From: CBDUXP01 sp965371225 [NCBI: uncultured bacterium]
Lineage (GTDB): Bacteria; Abyssobacteria; SURF-5; CBDUXP01
Reading direction: 5' to 3'
Length of the DNA: 64,000 nucleotides
Assembly: GCA_965371225.1 (NCBI GenBank)
Contig: CBDUXP010000015.1
Location: forward strand, 12,365 to 76,364
Shown: positions 34,741 to 42,914 of the stretch, piece by piece
Layout of the letters: every line of letters starts with the position of its first letter
How positions within the stretch are numbered: the stretch's first letter is position 1
Position numbers and translations under genes: made by a program
The notes under the pieces: generated by a model
The model's database searches: none
What the model was told of the DNA's origin: nothing
Seen by the model: the letters and a program-made list of their open reading frames with translations, nothing else

Positions 34741-35984
34741 TACTCGTACCGCAACGCTTGGACGGGATCGAGCCGCGCCGCTTGGTACGCCGGCCACGTG
34801 CCCGCAGTGAGGCCGACGAAGGTCATGGTGAGGAGCGCGGCAACTACCGCCCCCCAGGAGATTTCCGGCCGGGGCACCTGCGGGGGCAGGTCGAGCGTCC
34901 CGGATCCCAGGCAGAACAACAGCGCCAGCGTGATCCCGATGAGCCCGCCGATGGCGGTGACCACGAGCGACTCGGTCATGAACTGCAGAAAGATGTCGAT
35001 GCGCCGGCCACCGATCGCGAGGCGCAGCCCCACCTCCGGCGTGCGCTCGCGGACGCTCACGAGCATGATATTCATCACCCCGAGCCCCGCGATGAGCAGG
35101 GTGCCCGCTCCCACGAGCCCCACCAAGATGCGAATGGCGTTCACGGAGAAGTCGGCCAGTTGGAGGATGCGGGTCGTGTCGAAATGATTGAGCGCCGTCT
35201 CTTCGCGCGGATCGAAGTGGTGGACGTTCGCCAGATAGCGCCGGATCCCCGCCGCCGCCGCCGGTCCCGTCAGTGGCTGCTCGAGTTGGACCACGAACTG
35301 ATTCGCATACCGCATGTTCCCGAACAGGGCGCGCCCGGTGGTGGCCGGAATGAGAATCTTGTCGTCGTCCGGCCCGTTCATGTCCATCATCTGGTTGCCC
35401 TTGGCCGCCAGCCGGCCGATCACCTGAAACGGTACGCCGGCCACGGTCACCCGTTCGCCCACCGGATTGGCGCCGCGAAACAGCTCCCGCTCCGTGTCCG
35501 CCCCCAGGAGGCAGACGCGGCGGCGGTCGCGCATATCCCCATCGTTGATAAAGCGTCCGTCGATCACCCGAAACTTGCGGACCGTCTCGGCGATGGGCGC
35601 GGTGCCGAGGACCAGTTCCGAGACCGTCCGATTGCCGTAGCGGGTCGACCGGCCCCAGTCCTCCAGTTCGGGGAACACGTGTCGCGTGTGCGCCGCGGAC
35701 CGGTCAAGGGCGGTCAGGTCGTCCAGGGTCACCTCCAGTTTCCGCAGGGCCACGGCATTCCGCTCGTGGATCTTCACGGACTGCGGCCACATGTACATCA
35801 GGTTGTCGCCAATCTTGGTCAGGTCGCCCATGATCAAATTGCGCATCCCGCCGCCCCACGACACGAGCGCCACCATCGCGGCGGTGCCCCACGTGATGCC
35901 GAACAGGGTGAGCAGCGCGCGGTCGCGATGCGCGATGAGCTGGAGCAGCGCCTGCGACACCGCGTCGCGGACGAGACCGATCAT
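34740..35984 (-). CDS. MacB-like ABC transporter permease, copy 2
   Basis: 414 residues with the same layout as its neighbour: N-terminal helix, periplasmic domain, and three C-terminal helices with GLGVMNIMLVSVRERTPEVG, LRLAIGGR as coupling helix. It overlaps the ATPase stop by ATGA (35981-35984). Two different half-transporters in one operon differ from E. coli MacB, where a single fused subunit forms a homodimer. Confidence 0.9.
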   Translation of the reverse strand: MIGLVRDAVSQALLQLIAHRDRALLTLFGITWGTAAMVALVSWGGGMRNLIMGDLTKIGDNLMYMWPQSVKIHERNAVALRKLEVTLDDLTALDRSAAHTRHVFPELEDWGRSTRYGNRTVSELVLGTAPIAETVRKFRVIDGRFINDGDMRDRRRVCLLGADTERELFRGANPVGERVTVAGVPFQVIGRLAAKGNQMMDMNGPDDDKILIPATTGRALFGNMRYANQFVVQLEQPLTGPAAAAGIRRYLANVHHFDPREETALNHFDTTRILQLADFSVNAIRILVGLVGAGTLLIAGLGVMNIMLVSVRERTPEVGLRLAIGGRRIDIFLQFMTESLVVTAIGGLIGITLALLFCLGSGTLDLPPQVPRPEISWGAVVAALLTMTFVGLTAGTWPAYQAARLDPVQALRYE

Positions 35985-36670
35985 GCCGCCCGGCGCTCGT
36001 CCCGTTCGAGGCGCCCGTCGCGCAGGTGGAGAATGCGTTCGGTCTGCTGGGCCACGTCCGGGTCGTGCGTCACGACCACGATGGTGCCGCCGTCCTCGTG
36101 CATTGCGCGGAACAGGTCGAGGATGTCCGCGCCGGACTCGCTGTCCAGATTGCCCGTGGGCTCGTCCGCGAGAATGAGGGCCGGATCGTTGATGAGCGCG
36201 CGCGCGATGGCCACCCGTTGCTTCTGGCCGCCGCTGAGCTCATTCGGCTTGTGCAGCCGCCGATCCGCCAGCCCGACCTGCTCCAGCGCCGCCTCGGCCC
36301 GCGTCCGCCGCTCGCGCCAGGGGACGCGCGCGTACACCAGCGGAAGTTGTACGTTCTCCACCGCCGACAGGCGCGGCACCAAATGGAAGTTCTGGAAGAC
36401 GAATCCGATGCGCTGGTTCCGCACCTGGGCCAGTTGTTTTTCGTCGAAGGCAGCGACCCGCTCACCAGCCAACTGATAGGTCCCGTCCGTGGGAGTGGAG
36501 AGACACCCCAGGATGTCCATGAGCGTGGTCTTCCCCGACCCGCTGGGACCGCACAGGGCGACGTACTCCCCCGCTTCCACGTGGAAGCTGATCCCCTTCA
36601 GCACCTCCAGGGTCCACCCCTTCATGGGAAATTCCTTGCGCACGGTATCGAGCTGAATCAACGCGCCCAT
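35981..36670 (-). CDS. ABC transporter ATPase (MacB/LolD type)
   Basis: A 229-residue nucleotide-binding subunit. Walker A is GPSGSGKTTLMD, the Q-loop lies in VFQNFHLVPRLSAVENV, the signature is LSGGQKQRVAIARAL, Walker B is LILADEPTGNLD and the H-loop His is in VVVTHD. This pattern is the lipoprotein/macrolide-export (LolD/MacB) subgroup. It is flanked by adaptor (2 bp gap) and permease (4 bp overlap) genes, so it energises this mechanotransmission-type exporter. Confidence 0.95.
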   Translation of the reverse strand: MGALIQLDTVRKEFPMKGWTLEVLKGISFHVEAGEYVALCGPSGSGKTTLMDILGCLSTPTDGTYQLAGERVAAFDEKQLAQVRNQRIGFVFQNFHLVPRLSAVENVQLPLVYARVPWRERRTRAEAALEQVGLADRRLHKPNELSGGQKQRVAIARALINDPALILADEPTGNLDSESGADILDLFRAMHEDGGTIVVVTHDPDVAQQTERILHLRDGRLERDERRAA

Positions 36671-36672
36671 AG

Positions 36673-37815
36673 CTAGTTCGTTTCTCCGGGCAAGAGCGCG
36701 GTCTCGTCCGCCGCGAGGCCCTCGAGCACCTCGGCGGTTTTGCCGTTGCTGTAGCCGAGGGTCAGCCGCACGACTTCCGGTTCAGCGTCGGGTGTCGCCC
36801 CCGGCCGCCGCGCGAAGGGACCGTCGAAGTCGTACTGGATAGCCCGCTCGTCCAAGAGCAGGGTGTCGAAATGTTCGTCGACGATAATCTCCGCGTCGCC
36901 CGTGAGTTGCGCGCGCAGCGGCACGTCGGTGGGGTCCAGCGTGATCTCGACGGTGAACCGGACGATGTGGTTTTCCTCCTCGCCTTTGGGGGCGATGCGG
37001 GTCACGGTGCCGGTGATCCGTCGGTCCTGAAACGCCTCCAACTGAATGCGCGCCTGCTGACCCAGGCGCACGCGGCCCACTTCCGTCTCGTCCACTTCCG
37101 CGTCGAGAATCAGCACGCTCATATCGCCGACGATGAACACGGTCTGGTCGTAAGCGGTAATGTCCGCGACGGCGGAGCCCACTTCCACGGGGCGCGACAG
37201 GAGAATGCCATCCATGGGGCTGCGCAGCGTCGCGTAGGCCAGGCGGTCCCGGCGCACTTGGAGCGCCACCTGGGCCTTTTGCAGCCCGGCCGCCGCTGCC
37301 TGGAGCAACGCATCGGCGCGCAGGGCCCGTTCACTGGCGGTGCGGCGTCGGTTGCGGTAGGCCTCCACTTGCTGGGACGAGATGAGCCCGCGATCCCGCA
37401 AGTCCGTCGCGCGGCCGTACTCGCCCTGTTGGAAGTCACGCTCGGACCGGGCCGCCTCGGCCTCGGCTCCCGCCTGAGCCACCGCGGCCTGGGCCACGGC
37501 CACCTCCGCTTCCGCGACGGCCACCTCGCCGCGCAGGATGTCCTTGTCCAACTCGACGATGATCTGGCCCTGCCGGATCTCGTCCCCCGGCTCCGCCCCT
37601 ACCAGCTCCACCACGCCGCTGACCTTGGCTTTTACGGAGACGGACACGTCCGGTTGTACCGTGCCAATCGCTACCACCACGTCCGCAATGTCGCCGCGAA
37701 AGACCTGCGTCGTGGGTGGCGGGCCCAGGGACCCGTTGCCCTGGCGGACCAGGAACGTGATCGTGCCGCCGCAGGCGAGCACGACGGCCAGCAGACCCAT
37801 CACCCATTTGCGCAT
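36673..37815 (-). CDS. MacA-like periplasmic adaptor (HlyD family)
   Basis: 380 residues with an N-terminal membrane anchor (VMGLLAVVLACGGTITFLV). Lipoyl half-motifs flank a long alpha-hairpin (about 95-200, rich in Ala, Glu and Arg); the first is VKAKVSGVVELVGAEPGDEI and the second LRSPMDGILLSRPVEVGS. A beta-barrel follows (GQQARIQLEAFQDRRITGTV). ATG 37815 has AAGGGG upstream; an in-frame TTG 6 bp earlier is less likely. First gene of the adaptor-ATPase-permease-permease operon. It should link the ABC pair to an outer-membrane channel encoded elsewhere. Confidence 0.9.
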   Translation of the reverse strand: MRKWVMGLLAVVLACGGTITFLVRQGNGSLGPPPTTQVFRGDIADVVVAIGTVQPDVSVSVKAKVSGVVELVGAEPGDEIRQGQIIVELDKDILRGEVAVAEAEVAVAQAAVAQAGAEAEAARSERDFQQGEYGRATDLRDRGLISSQQVEAYRNRRRTASERALRADALLQAAAAGLQKAQVALQVRRDRLAYATLRSPMDGILLSRPVEVGSAVADITAYDQTVFIVGDMSVLILDAEVDETEVGRVRLGQQARIQLEAFQDRRITGTVTRIAPKGEEENHIVRFTVEITLDPTDVPLRAQLTGDAEIIVDEHFDTLLLDERAIQYDFDGPFARRPGATPDAEPEVVRLTLGYSNGKTAEVLEGLAADETALLPGETN

Positions 37816-37965
37816 ACCCAATGCCCCTTGCGACCGTGCCCAGCCGGCCGTCTTGCCTCATCCTACGGGCGTTCGGGGAGGAAAGTTTCGACGGCCCCAT
37901 GTGGGCCGGCGCAAGGTATAATGCCGCCGAACCGGGCGCGCCCAGCCCCTGGGAGGCATCTTCCG

Positions 37966-38736
37966 ATGCCGGCTATCCTGCACATCATTCCTTTCTCGCA
38001 CTTCACCGAAAAGGGCATGTGGATTCTCGACTACAAAGGGATTCCCTACGACCTCAAACCACTTGCGAACCCGGCCAACCGGAGCGAGATCGCGGCGGTG
38101 ACGGGCGGGACCACCACCCTCCCCGTGTTCCACGACGGCGATACGGTCATCGGCGACACCACGGAATTGGCGCTGAGCAGGGACGAGCGCGGGCCCGAGC
38201 CCCGCCTGGTGCCGCGGGAGGAACCCGAGCGATCCGAGGTACTGCTCTGGGAAGACTGGGCGGACAATTCCATCGGCCCGCACCTGCGCCGGTGGCTGTT
38301 CCACCACTTGCGCACCGAGGCGCCGGACAAGGCCGTCCAGCTTTTCATGAGCACCGGCATGTCCGAGTTCAAGGCGAAGATGGGCTGGCGGTTCATGGGC
38401 CCGAAGATTACGAAGGCGCTCGGCGCCACCACGGTCAACGCCAAAGTGTCCGGGAACGAGACGACCAAGGCCATGGAGATCCTGAGCGTGCGGCTCGAGG
38501 GGCGCGAGTTCCTCGTGGGCGACAGCTTCACCTTGGCGGACCTGACCGTGTGTGCGCTGCTGACGCCCGCCACCTTGGTCGGTCCCTGGCTAACCGACGG
38601 GCGCTTTGCCCGGGTGACCGAGTGGCGCCGAGCCATCTGCGAGCAGCACGGCCGCCGCCCGTTACCGACCGACCCGATTCCCGATCAGGCCGAGCGCACC
38701 CGCCGGCGCGAGGCGGCACTGGCCACAGCCGTTTAA
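37966..38736 (+). CDS. GST-superfamily protein
   Basis: 256 residues. The thioredoxin-like N-terminus (LHIIPFSHFTEKGMWILDYK, then TTTLPVFHDGDTVIGDTTEL) and helical C-terminus (FLVGDSFTLADLTVCALLTP) are typical of glutathione transferase-like proteins; Ser/His in the first loop may be catalytic. GGGAGG lies 9 bp before ATG 37966. The last about 28 residues (RRPLPTDPIPDQAERTRRRE) are repeated in frame-preserving, slightly diverged form at 39614-39690, beyond the toxin-antitoxin pair. It is divergent from the MacA-like gene with a 150-bp gap. Confidence 0.87.
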   Translation: MPAILHIIPFSHFTEKGMWILDYKGIPYDLKPLANPANRSEIAAVTGGTTTLPVFHDGDTVIGDTTELALSRDERGPEPRLVPREEPERSEVLLWEDWADNSIGPHLRRWLFHHLRTEAPDKAVQLFMSTGMSEFKAKMGWRFMGPKITKALGATTVNAKVSGNETTKAMEILSVRLEGREFLVGDSFTLADLTVCALLTPATLVGPWLTDGRFARVTEWRRAICEQHGRRPLPTDPIPDQAERTRRREAALATAV

Positions 38737-38945
38737 CCGCGCGCCGAGACCAAAAGCGCAGGCCGCCGGTGCAGGAGGCTGCCGCGACGGCACGTATGGA
38801 GCCCTAGCCTAAAGCGGAACGTGCGCCGTCACCGCAGAGGCGTGCCGGGTCAGCGGGAACCGGAGGCGGCGGCCTTGCCTGGAGGCGGGACACCGCACTA
38901 CCATCACGGAAGCGGGCAGGAGGTGCGGGCGGACGCGACTTCACC

Positions 38946-39260
38946 ATGACACGGCACATCGATATTGATCGGGAGCAGATCGGCGCGTTTTGCCGCAAGT
39001 GGAACGTCACGGAGCTTGCCCTGTTTGGATCGGTGCTGCGGAGCGATTTCCGTCCCGATAGTGATGTGGACGTGCTCGTGACTTTCGCCGACGACGCACA
39101 CTGGGGCCTGCTCGATTTGGTGGCCATGCAGGACGAACTTGCAGATCTGTTGGGGCGGAGCGTGGATTTAGTCGAGCGCACGTCCGTGGAACGCAGTGAG
39201 AACTACATTCGGCGACGGCACATTCTGAATGCGGCGGAGCCGGTGTATGTGGCGCGATGA
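38946..39260 (+). CDS. mntA: MNT nucleotidyltransferase antitoxin (MntA-like)
   Basis: A 104-residue minimal nucleotidyltransferase. The active-site motif GSVLRSDFRPDSDVDVLV matches GSx10DxD, and the third carboxylate is in SVDLVERTS. In type VII (HepT/MntA) toxin-antitoxin systems this enzyme adds AMP units to a tyrosine of the HEPN toxin and so silences it. The adjacent HEPN gene overlaps it by 14 bp in antitoxin-first order, which supports that role. No good ribosome-binding site is seen near ATG 38946. Confidence 0.88.
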   Translation: MTRHIDIDREQIGAFCRKWNVTELALFGSVLRSDFRPDSDVDVLVTFADDAHWGLLDLVAMQDELADLLGRSVDLVERTSVERSENYIRRRHILNAAEPVYVAR

Positions 39261-39591
39261 TGCCTATCTCCTGGACATGCTCCTGGCCGCCCGGAAGGTA
39301 CGTGACTTTACCCAGGCCGTGAGCGGCGAGCAGTTCGAGACCCAGGAAGTCTTGCAGCATGCCACGATGCGGCTCATTCAGATCATCGGAGAAGCTGCGC
39401 GGAAAATCTCACCTGAATTCCAGGGCGCCCACCAAGAGATCCCGTGGCGGGGAATCATCGGCATGCGGCATCGGCTTGTGCATGAGTACTTTCGCATCAT
39501 CCCCGAGAAGGTTTGGGAGGTGATCGAGCGAGATATCCCGGCGTTGATTCCCCTCCTGGAACCGCTCGTGCCATCCGATGAAGCACCGTAA
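39247..39591 (+). CDS. hepT: HEPN toxin (HepT-like, DUF86)
   Basis: 114 residues, all-helical, with the DUF86/HepT pattern (DDAYLLDMLLAARKVRDFT, LIQIIGEAARKISPEF). RHRLVHEY near residue 79 is the R-x4-H-x-Y motif: Arg/His form the RNase active site and the Tyr is the AMPylation target in characterised pairs. It overlaps mntA by 14 bp and is presumably co-translated. The pair sits between the GST gene and a duplicated piece of the GST 3' end, as would be expected of a mobile or recently inserted module. Confidence 0.9.
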   Translation: MWRDDAYLLDMLLAARKVRDFTQAVSGEQFETQEVLQHATMRLIQIIGEAARKISPEFQGAHQEIPWRGIIGMRHRLVHEYFRIIPEKVWEVIERDIPALIPLLEPLVPSDEAP

Positions 39592-39613
39592 GACCACCGC
39601 TGACCGATCCCCA

Positions 39614-39700
39614 AGGCGCCGGCCGTTGCCGACCGATCCGATCCCCGACCAGGCCGAGCGCACCCGCCGCCGCGAGGCCACCCTGGCAGCTATCGCGGAG
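39614..39700 (+). pseudogene. Duplicated 3' fragment of the GST gene at 37966-38736
   Basis: Bases from 39614 align with 38650-38730 of the GST gene: about 58 of the first 66 positions agree, and most differences are at third codon positions. Both encode PLPTDPIPDQAERTRRREA. The copy has no start or remaining GST body and is followed by unrelated sequence without a nearby in-frame stop. It is either the tail of a second, lost GST paralog or a target duplication made when the HEPN/MNT pair entered. Confidence 0.75.
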
Positions 39701-39735
39701 GGCGCGGCGCGGCCGCGGCCGCCGCCGCGGGACCT

Positions 39736-40872
39736 TTACACCGGTGGATCCAGGCCCAACGCAACCCGCCCGGCGAAGAGGAGCTGCTTGGGTTCGGCGG
39801 GCTGGTGGTAGTAGCCCGCGCGCACGTCGCGGAAGAGGCGTTCCAGCCCAGACGCGCGGAAGTACCCGCCGCCGCCGGCCACCGCCAGGGCCTTCTCCAC
39901 AGTGGCCAGCGCGTGCCGGCCCACCAGGGTTTTCCGCTTGAGGACTGCATTGGCGAGATCGACGGTGGGCTCGAAGTCGTAGTCGTTGGCGAGGGCGATC
40001 ATGCTCTCGACCGTGATCTGCGTCGCCGTCAGCGCGTTTTCCATTTCACCCACAAGCGATTGCAAGATCGGGTCCTCACGATTGAACGCCGCCCGCTCGC
40101 GCCCAATGCGCGCGGCGGCCTCGGCGATGCCGGCGTACACGGACATGACCAGCGGGTACGCGACGGTCACCACGACATTCAGGGCCTTAGGCCATTCGTC
40201 CTGCGGCCGGCGCATCGCGATCGCGCCATCGGGCACAAATACGTTGTCGAGCACCACCGTATGCGAGCCGGTGCCGCGCATACCCATCGCCACCCAGTTC
40301 TCGTTGATGCTGACGCCCTCCGCCTCGATAGGCAGCGGGAAGTGCAGCACCTGCGGCCCTTCGTCCGGGTCCATGTACGGCGCGCTGGTGATGAGCATGT
40401 CGCCCATGGGGCAGCCGCTGGCGAAGACTTTGCGGGCCGTGACGCGGTAGCCGCCGTCCACCCGCTCACTCGATCCGACGGAGCGGACCCAGTCGGTCGC
40501 ACCCGTGCTGACCAGCACGAGGCTTTCATCGGCGACCCGCCGCAGCATGTCCCCGGCGTGGTCGTCCCCGTGGCGGTACTTCCAGACGGAGGTGGCCACC
40601 AAATGCGAGTGCATGGACGTGGCCAGCGCCGTAGAGCTGCAGTAGGTAGCCAACTCGCCCAGAGCCCGGCACATGGTGCTGTGCGGCACGCCGCCGCCGC
40701 CCAGTTCCTCGGGGATAAGTGCGGCAAAGAAGCCCCGCTCCTTGAGCGCAAGGTAGTTCTCAGCCACGAAGCGGTCGTTCGCGTCGTACTCAGCGGCTCT
40801 GGCGCCGAATTCCGGCCCTAGCTCCCGAATCAAGTCCAGCACATTCGTTCTCGTTTCGCTTTGTGTCTGCAT
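39736..40872 (-). CDS. Acyl-CoA dehydrogenase-family protein
   Basis: 378 residues. The family layout is clear: a helical N-domain (ERGFFAALIPEELGGGGVP), a beta-domain (GYRVTARKVFASGCPMGDML, then WVAMGMRGTGSHTVVLDNVF) and a C-terminal four-helix domain. It is an FAD flavoprotein; the acyl substrate is unknown. ATG 40872 has AGGAG at 8 bp. It is divergent from the HxlR gene across 104 bp carrying an AGTACA-N5-TGTAGT operator, so the HxlR protein probably controls it. Some members at electrophile- or nitro-stress loci act as monooxygenase-like flavoproteins. Confidence 0.88.
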   Translation of the reverse strand: MQTQSETRTNVLDLIRELGPEFGARAAEYDANDRFVAENYLALKERGFFAALIPEELGGGGVPHSTMCRALGELATYCSSTALATSMHSHLVATSVWKYRHGDDHAGDMLRRVADESLVLVSTGATDWVRSVGSSERVDGGYRVTARKVFASGCPMGDMLITSAPYMDPDEGPQVLHFPLPIEAEGVSINENWVAMGMRGTGSHTVVLDNVFVPDGAIAMRRPQDEWPKALNVVVTVAYPLVMSVYAGIAEAAARIGRERAAFNREDPILQSLVGEMENALTATQITVESMIALANDYDFEPTVDLANAVLKRKTLVGRHALATVEKALAVAGGGGYFRASGLERLFRDVRAGYYHQPAEPKQLLFAGRVALGLDPPV

Positions 40873-40924
40873 CGGTCCTGCTCCTTGTTTAGGGTAAGTG
40901 TCCCCCGAACAGGGCGCGCCAACA

Positions 40925-40941
40925 AGTACAACATCTGTAGT
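40925..40941. promoter_or_regulatory. HxlR-type operator A (AGTACA-N5-TGTAGT)
   Basis: AGTACAACATCTGTAGT is an inverted repeat of 6-bp arms with a 5-bp spacer and one mismatch. It lies in the divergent acyl-CoA dehydrogenase/hxlR region, ending at the first base of the -35 box for hxlR. A near-identical perfect site is found at 41697-41713. Confidence 0.75.
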
Positions 40942-40969
40942 TGCTCCAATCGGGCTGAGGCCTGATAAT
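40941..40969 (+). promoter_or_regulatory. Promoter of the HxlR gene, probably giving a leaderless mRNA
   Basis: TTGCTC (40941-40946) and GATAAT (40964-40969) are separated by 17 bp. Initiation is expected at 40976-40977, which is the A of the hxlR ATG, and no Shine-Dalgarno sequence precedes that ATG. Confidence 0.65.
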
Positions 40970-40976
40970 AGCCGCG

Positions 40977-41660
40977 ATGGCACGGAAGAAGGGATACGGC
41001 CAGTTCTGTCCGGTGGCGAAGGCCGCGGAGATCGTTGCCGAACGCTGGACGCCCCTCGTGCTGCGCGAGCTGCTGGCCGGCACCCGCCGTTTCAACGACC
41101 TGCGCCGCGGGGTGCCGCTCATGTCCCCGTCGCTGCTGTCCCGGCGGTTGAAGGAACTGCAGCTCGAGGGGCTCGTGGAGCGGCGGCGCAACACCGACGG
41201 AAAGACGTGGGAATACCACCTGACGGAAGCGGGCGAAGCGTTGCGCCCGATCATCGAGGGGCTGGGCTGGTGGGGACGCAAGTGGGCACAGAGCAACATC
41301 GGGCCGGAGGACATGGATCCCGGGCTCCTGATGTGGGACGTGAGCCGCTGCGTACGCCGCGACGCACTGCCCGACCGGCGAACGGTAGTCGAATTCGAGA
41401 TTGGTGACGTGCCGCGGAACCAGCGCTACTGGTGGCTGCTGGTGGACGGGGAGGACGTAGACGTCTGCCCGAAGCATCCGGGGGATGAGGTGGCACTGAC
41501 CGTAGCCGCGGACGTGGGGACAATCGTGCGCGTGTGGCTCGGCGAGATTCCCCTCCGTGATGCCATCCGTTCCGGCCAGATCGAACTCAGCGGCTCCCGC
41601 CAGATGGTCCAGGCCTTCCCCGCATGGTTCACTCTGAGCTCCTTCGCCCACCCCGCTTAG
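40977..41660 (+). CDS. HxlR-family regulator with C-terminal SCP2-like domain
   Basis: 227 residues. The N-terminal winged helix is HxlR type: FCPVAKAAEIVAERWTPLVL, then GTRRFNDLRRGVPLMSPSLL, and RLKELQLEGLVERR. The Cys near residue 11 matches the conserved redox-sensing cysteine of YodB/CatR/HypR-type members. The C-terminal half (VEFEIGDVPRNQRYWWLLVD, ALTVAADVGTIVRVWLGE) resembles an SCP2-like domain, a combination seen in some HxlR regulators. Sites A and B flank the gene, so it probably controls itself, the divergent dehydrogenase and the AhpD-like gene. Confidence 0.88.
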   Translation: MARKKGYGQFCPVAKAAEIVAERWTPLVLRELLAGTRRFNDLRRGVPLMSPSLLSRRLKELQLEGLVERRRNTDGKTWEYHLTEAGEALRPIIEGLGWWGRKWAQSNIGPEDMDPGLLMWDVSRCVRRDALPDRRTVVEFEIGDVPRNQRYWWLLVDGEDVDVCPKHPGDEVALTVAADVGTIVRVWLGEIPLRDAIRSGQIELSGSRQMVQAFPAWFTLSSFAHPA

Positions 41661-41694
41661 GCCAGCGCGACGGCGGCCCAGCCCATCTCTGAAG

Positions 41695-41715
41695 CTAGTA
41701 CAGATATTGTACTAG
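41695..41715. promoter_or_regulatory. HxlR-type operator B (perfect CTAGTACA inverted repeat)
   Basis: CTAGTACA (41695-41702) and its exact complement TGTACTAG (41708-41715) flank GATAT. The core AGTACA-N5-TGTACT (41697-41713) is the same as operator A apart from one base. It overlaps a possible -35 (TTGTAC, 41707-41712) of the AhpD-like gene, whose ATG is at 41784; the matching -10 (TACATG) is weak. Confidence 0.78.
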
Positions 41716-41783
41716 TCCTGCGGCCGGGTACATGGGACCCTTTCCCCATGGGGCGCGGCCCGCGTCCCGGCAAGGAGAATCCC

Positions 41784-42914
41784 ATGCTGCCCCGGAAGCT
41801 TAAATCACGGATCTTCGACAACGTTTCGAACAGGCCCCTGCGCTACGTCACCCCCGTGCCTTTCAGTCGGGCCGAGGGATTGGTCGCGGAGGTGTACGAC
41901 CAAGTCGCGGATGAGTTCTTCATCAACGGCGCCATCACGACCCACTCGGTGCGTCCGGCACTGCTCGCGGGCATGTGGTGCGCGGGACGCGAGCTGGTCC
42001 TCACGGATGGTGCGCTCGCGCGCGACACGAAAGAGGCCTTGGGCGTGACGTTCGCCCAACTGAACGGGTGTACATATTGTGAAGACATGTTGATCAGCGT
42101 CGTGCATGGGGCACAGGACCACGAACTGGCCACGCTGATGCGCGCTCGTGCGCAGCAAGAGATTCCCGAGCATCGGACGCGTCACCTGCACGAATGGGCG
42201 TTGAGCTGTCTGACGCCCGACGCGCCGATCCTCCGTAAGCCGCCGTTCACGCCGGTCGAAGCTCCGGAGATGCTCGGCACCGCGCTGATGTTCAATTACC
42301 TCAACCGCTACACCCGCATTTTCTTCGACGGGACGCCGTTGAACCCGCCCTTCTCGTCCCATGCCCTCAAGTCGGTCATGTTTCGCGGCTTTGGAGTGGA
42401 GGTGCGTGGGTCGGTCACCCGCCGGTTGACACCGGGGCGCGCCACTGCGTTGCTACCCCAGGCGGCGCTGCCGGACGATCTCCAGTGGGCCGCACCGAAC
42501 GCGCACGTTGCGGAGGCCGTGGCTCGGTGGGCCGGGGTTGTCGATGCCGCGGCCGAAGCCGATATTCCCGCACGTGCGCAGGCGGCCGTCAACAGCGCCG
42601 TGCAGGCGTGGGGTGGCGAGGACATGCCCCTCAGCCGCGGTTGGGTTGACGAGCACGTGTCGAGGTTGAACCGCTCGGAGCAGGCGGCGGCCACGGTCGC
42701 GCTGCTCACCGCGCTGTCGCCCGCGCAAATGAGCGACGACATCATTGCAGAATACCGCAGGTACCATGCAGAAGATGGGCCGTTGGTGAGCACGGTGGCC
42801 TGGGCGGCGTTTACAGCGGCCCGCCGGATGACTTCGTGGGTTGCCGAGGCCGCGACGCGGCACCCTGTGGCGGAACGTCCTCGCGGAATCGAGGCCGCCG
42901 TCCAGATCACGTGA
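41784..42914 (+). CDS. AhpD-like (carboxymuconolactone decarboxylase-fold) protein
   Basis: 376 residues. KEALGVTFAQLNGCTYCEDM near residue 100 is the AhpD/CMD signature, with the redox-active C-x-x-C pair (CTYC). The protein is about twice the size of AhpD and has a second helical region (about 240-370) that could be another, degenerate CMD repeat (LSPAQMSDDIIAEYRRYHAE). AAGGAG lies 7 bp before ATG 41784; the in-frame ATG 41748 lacks a ribosome-binding site. It is downstream of operator B, so likely induced with the HxlR regulon. A role in peroxide or thiol stress is inferred. Confidence 0.8.
   Translation: MLPRKLKSRIFDNVSNRPLRYVTPVPFSRAEGLVAEVYDQVADEFFINGAITTHSVRPALLAGMWCAGRELVLTDGALARDTKEALGVTFAQLNGCTYCEDMLISVVHGAQDHELATLMRARAQQEIPEHRTRHLHEWALSCLTPDAPILRKPPFTPVEAPEMLGTALMFNYLNRYTRIFFDGTPLNPPFSSHALKSVMFRGFGVEVRGSVTRRLTPGRATALLPQAALPDDLQWAAPNAHVAEAVARWAGVVDAAAEADIPARAQAAVNSAVQAWGGEDMPLSRGWVDEHVSRLNRSEQAAATVALLTALSPAQMSDDIIAEYRRYHAEDGPLVSTVAWAAFTAARRMTSWVAEAATRHPVAERPRGIEAAVQIT

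Noticed and set aside
39578-39811. 77-residue ORF containing the duplicated GST tail
   Set aside because: It starts inside hepT, has no ribosome-binding site and its tail is unrelated; treated as a gene fragment.
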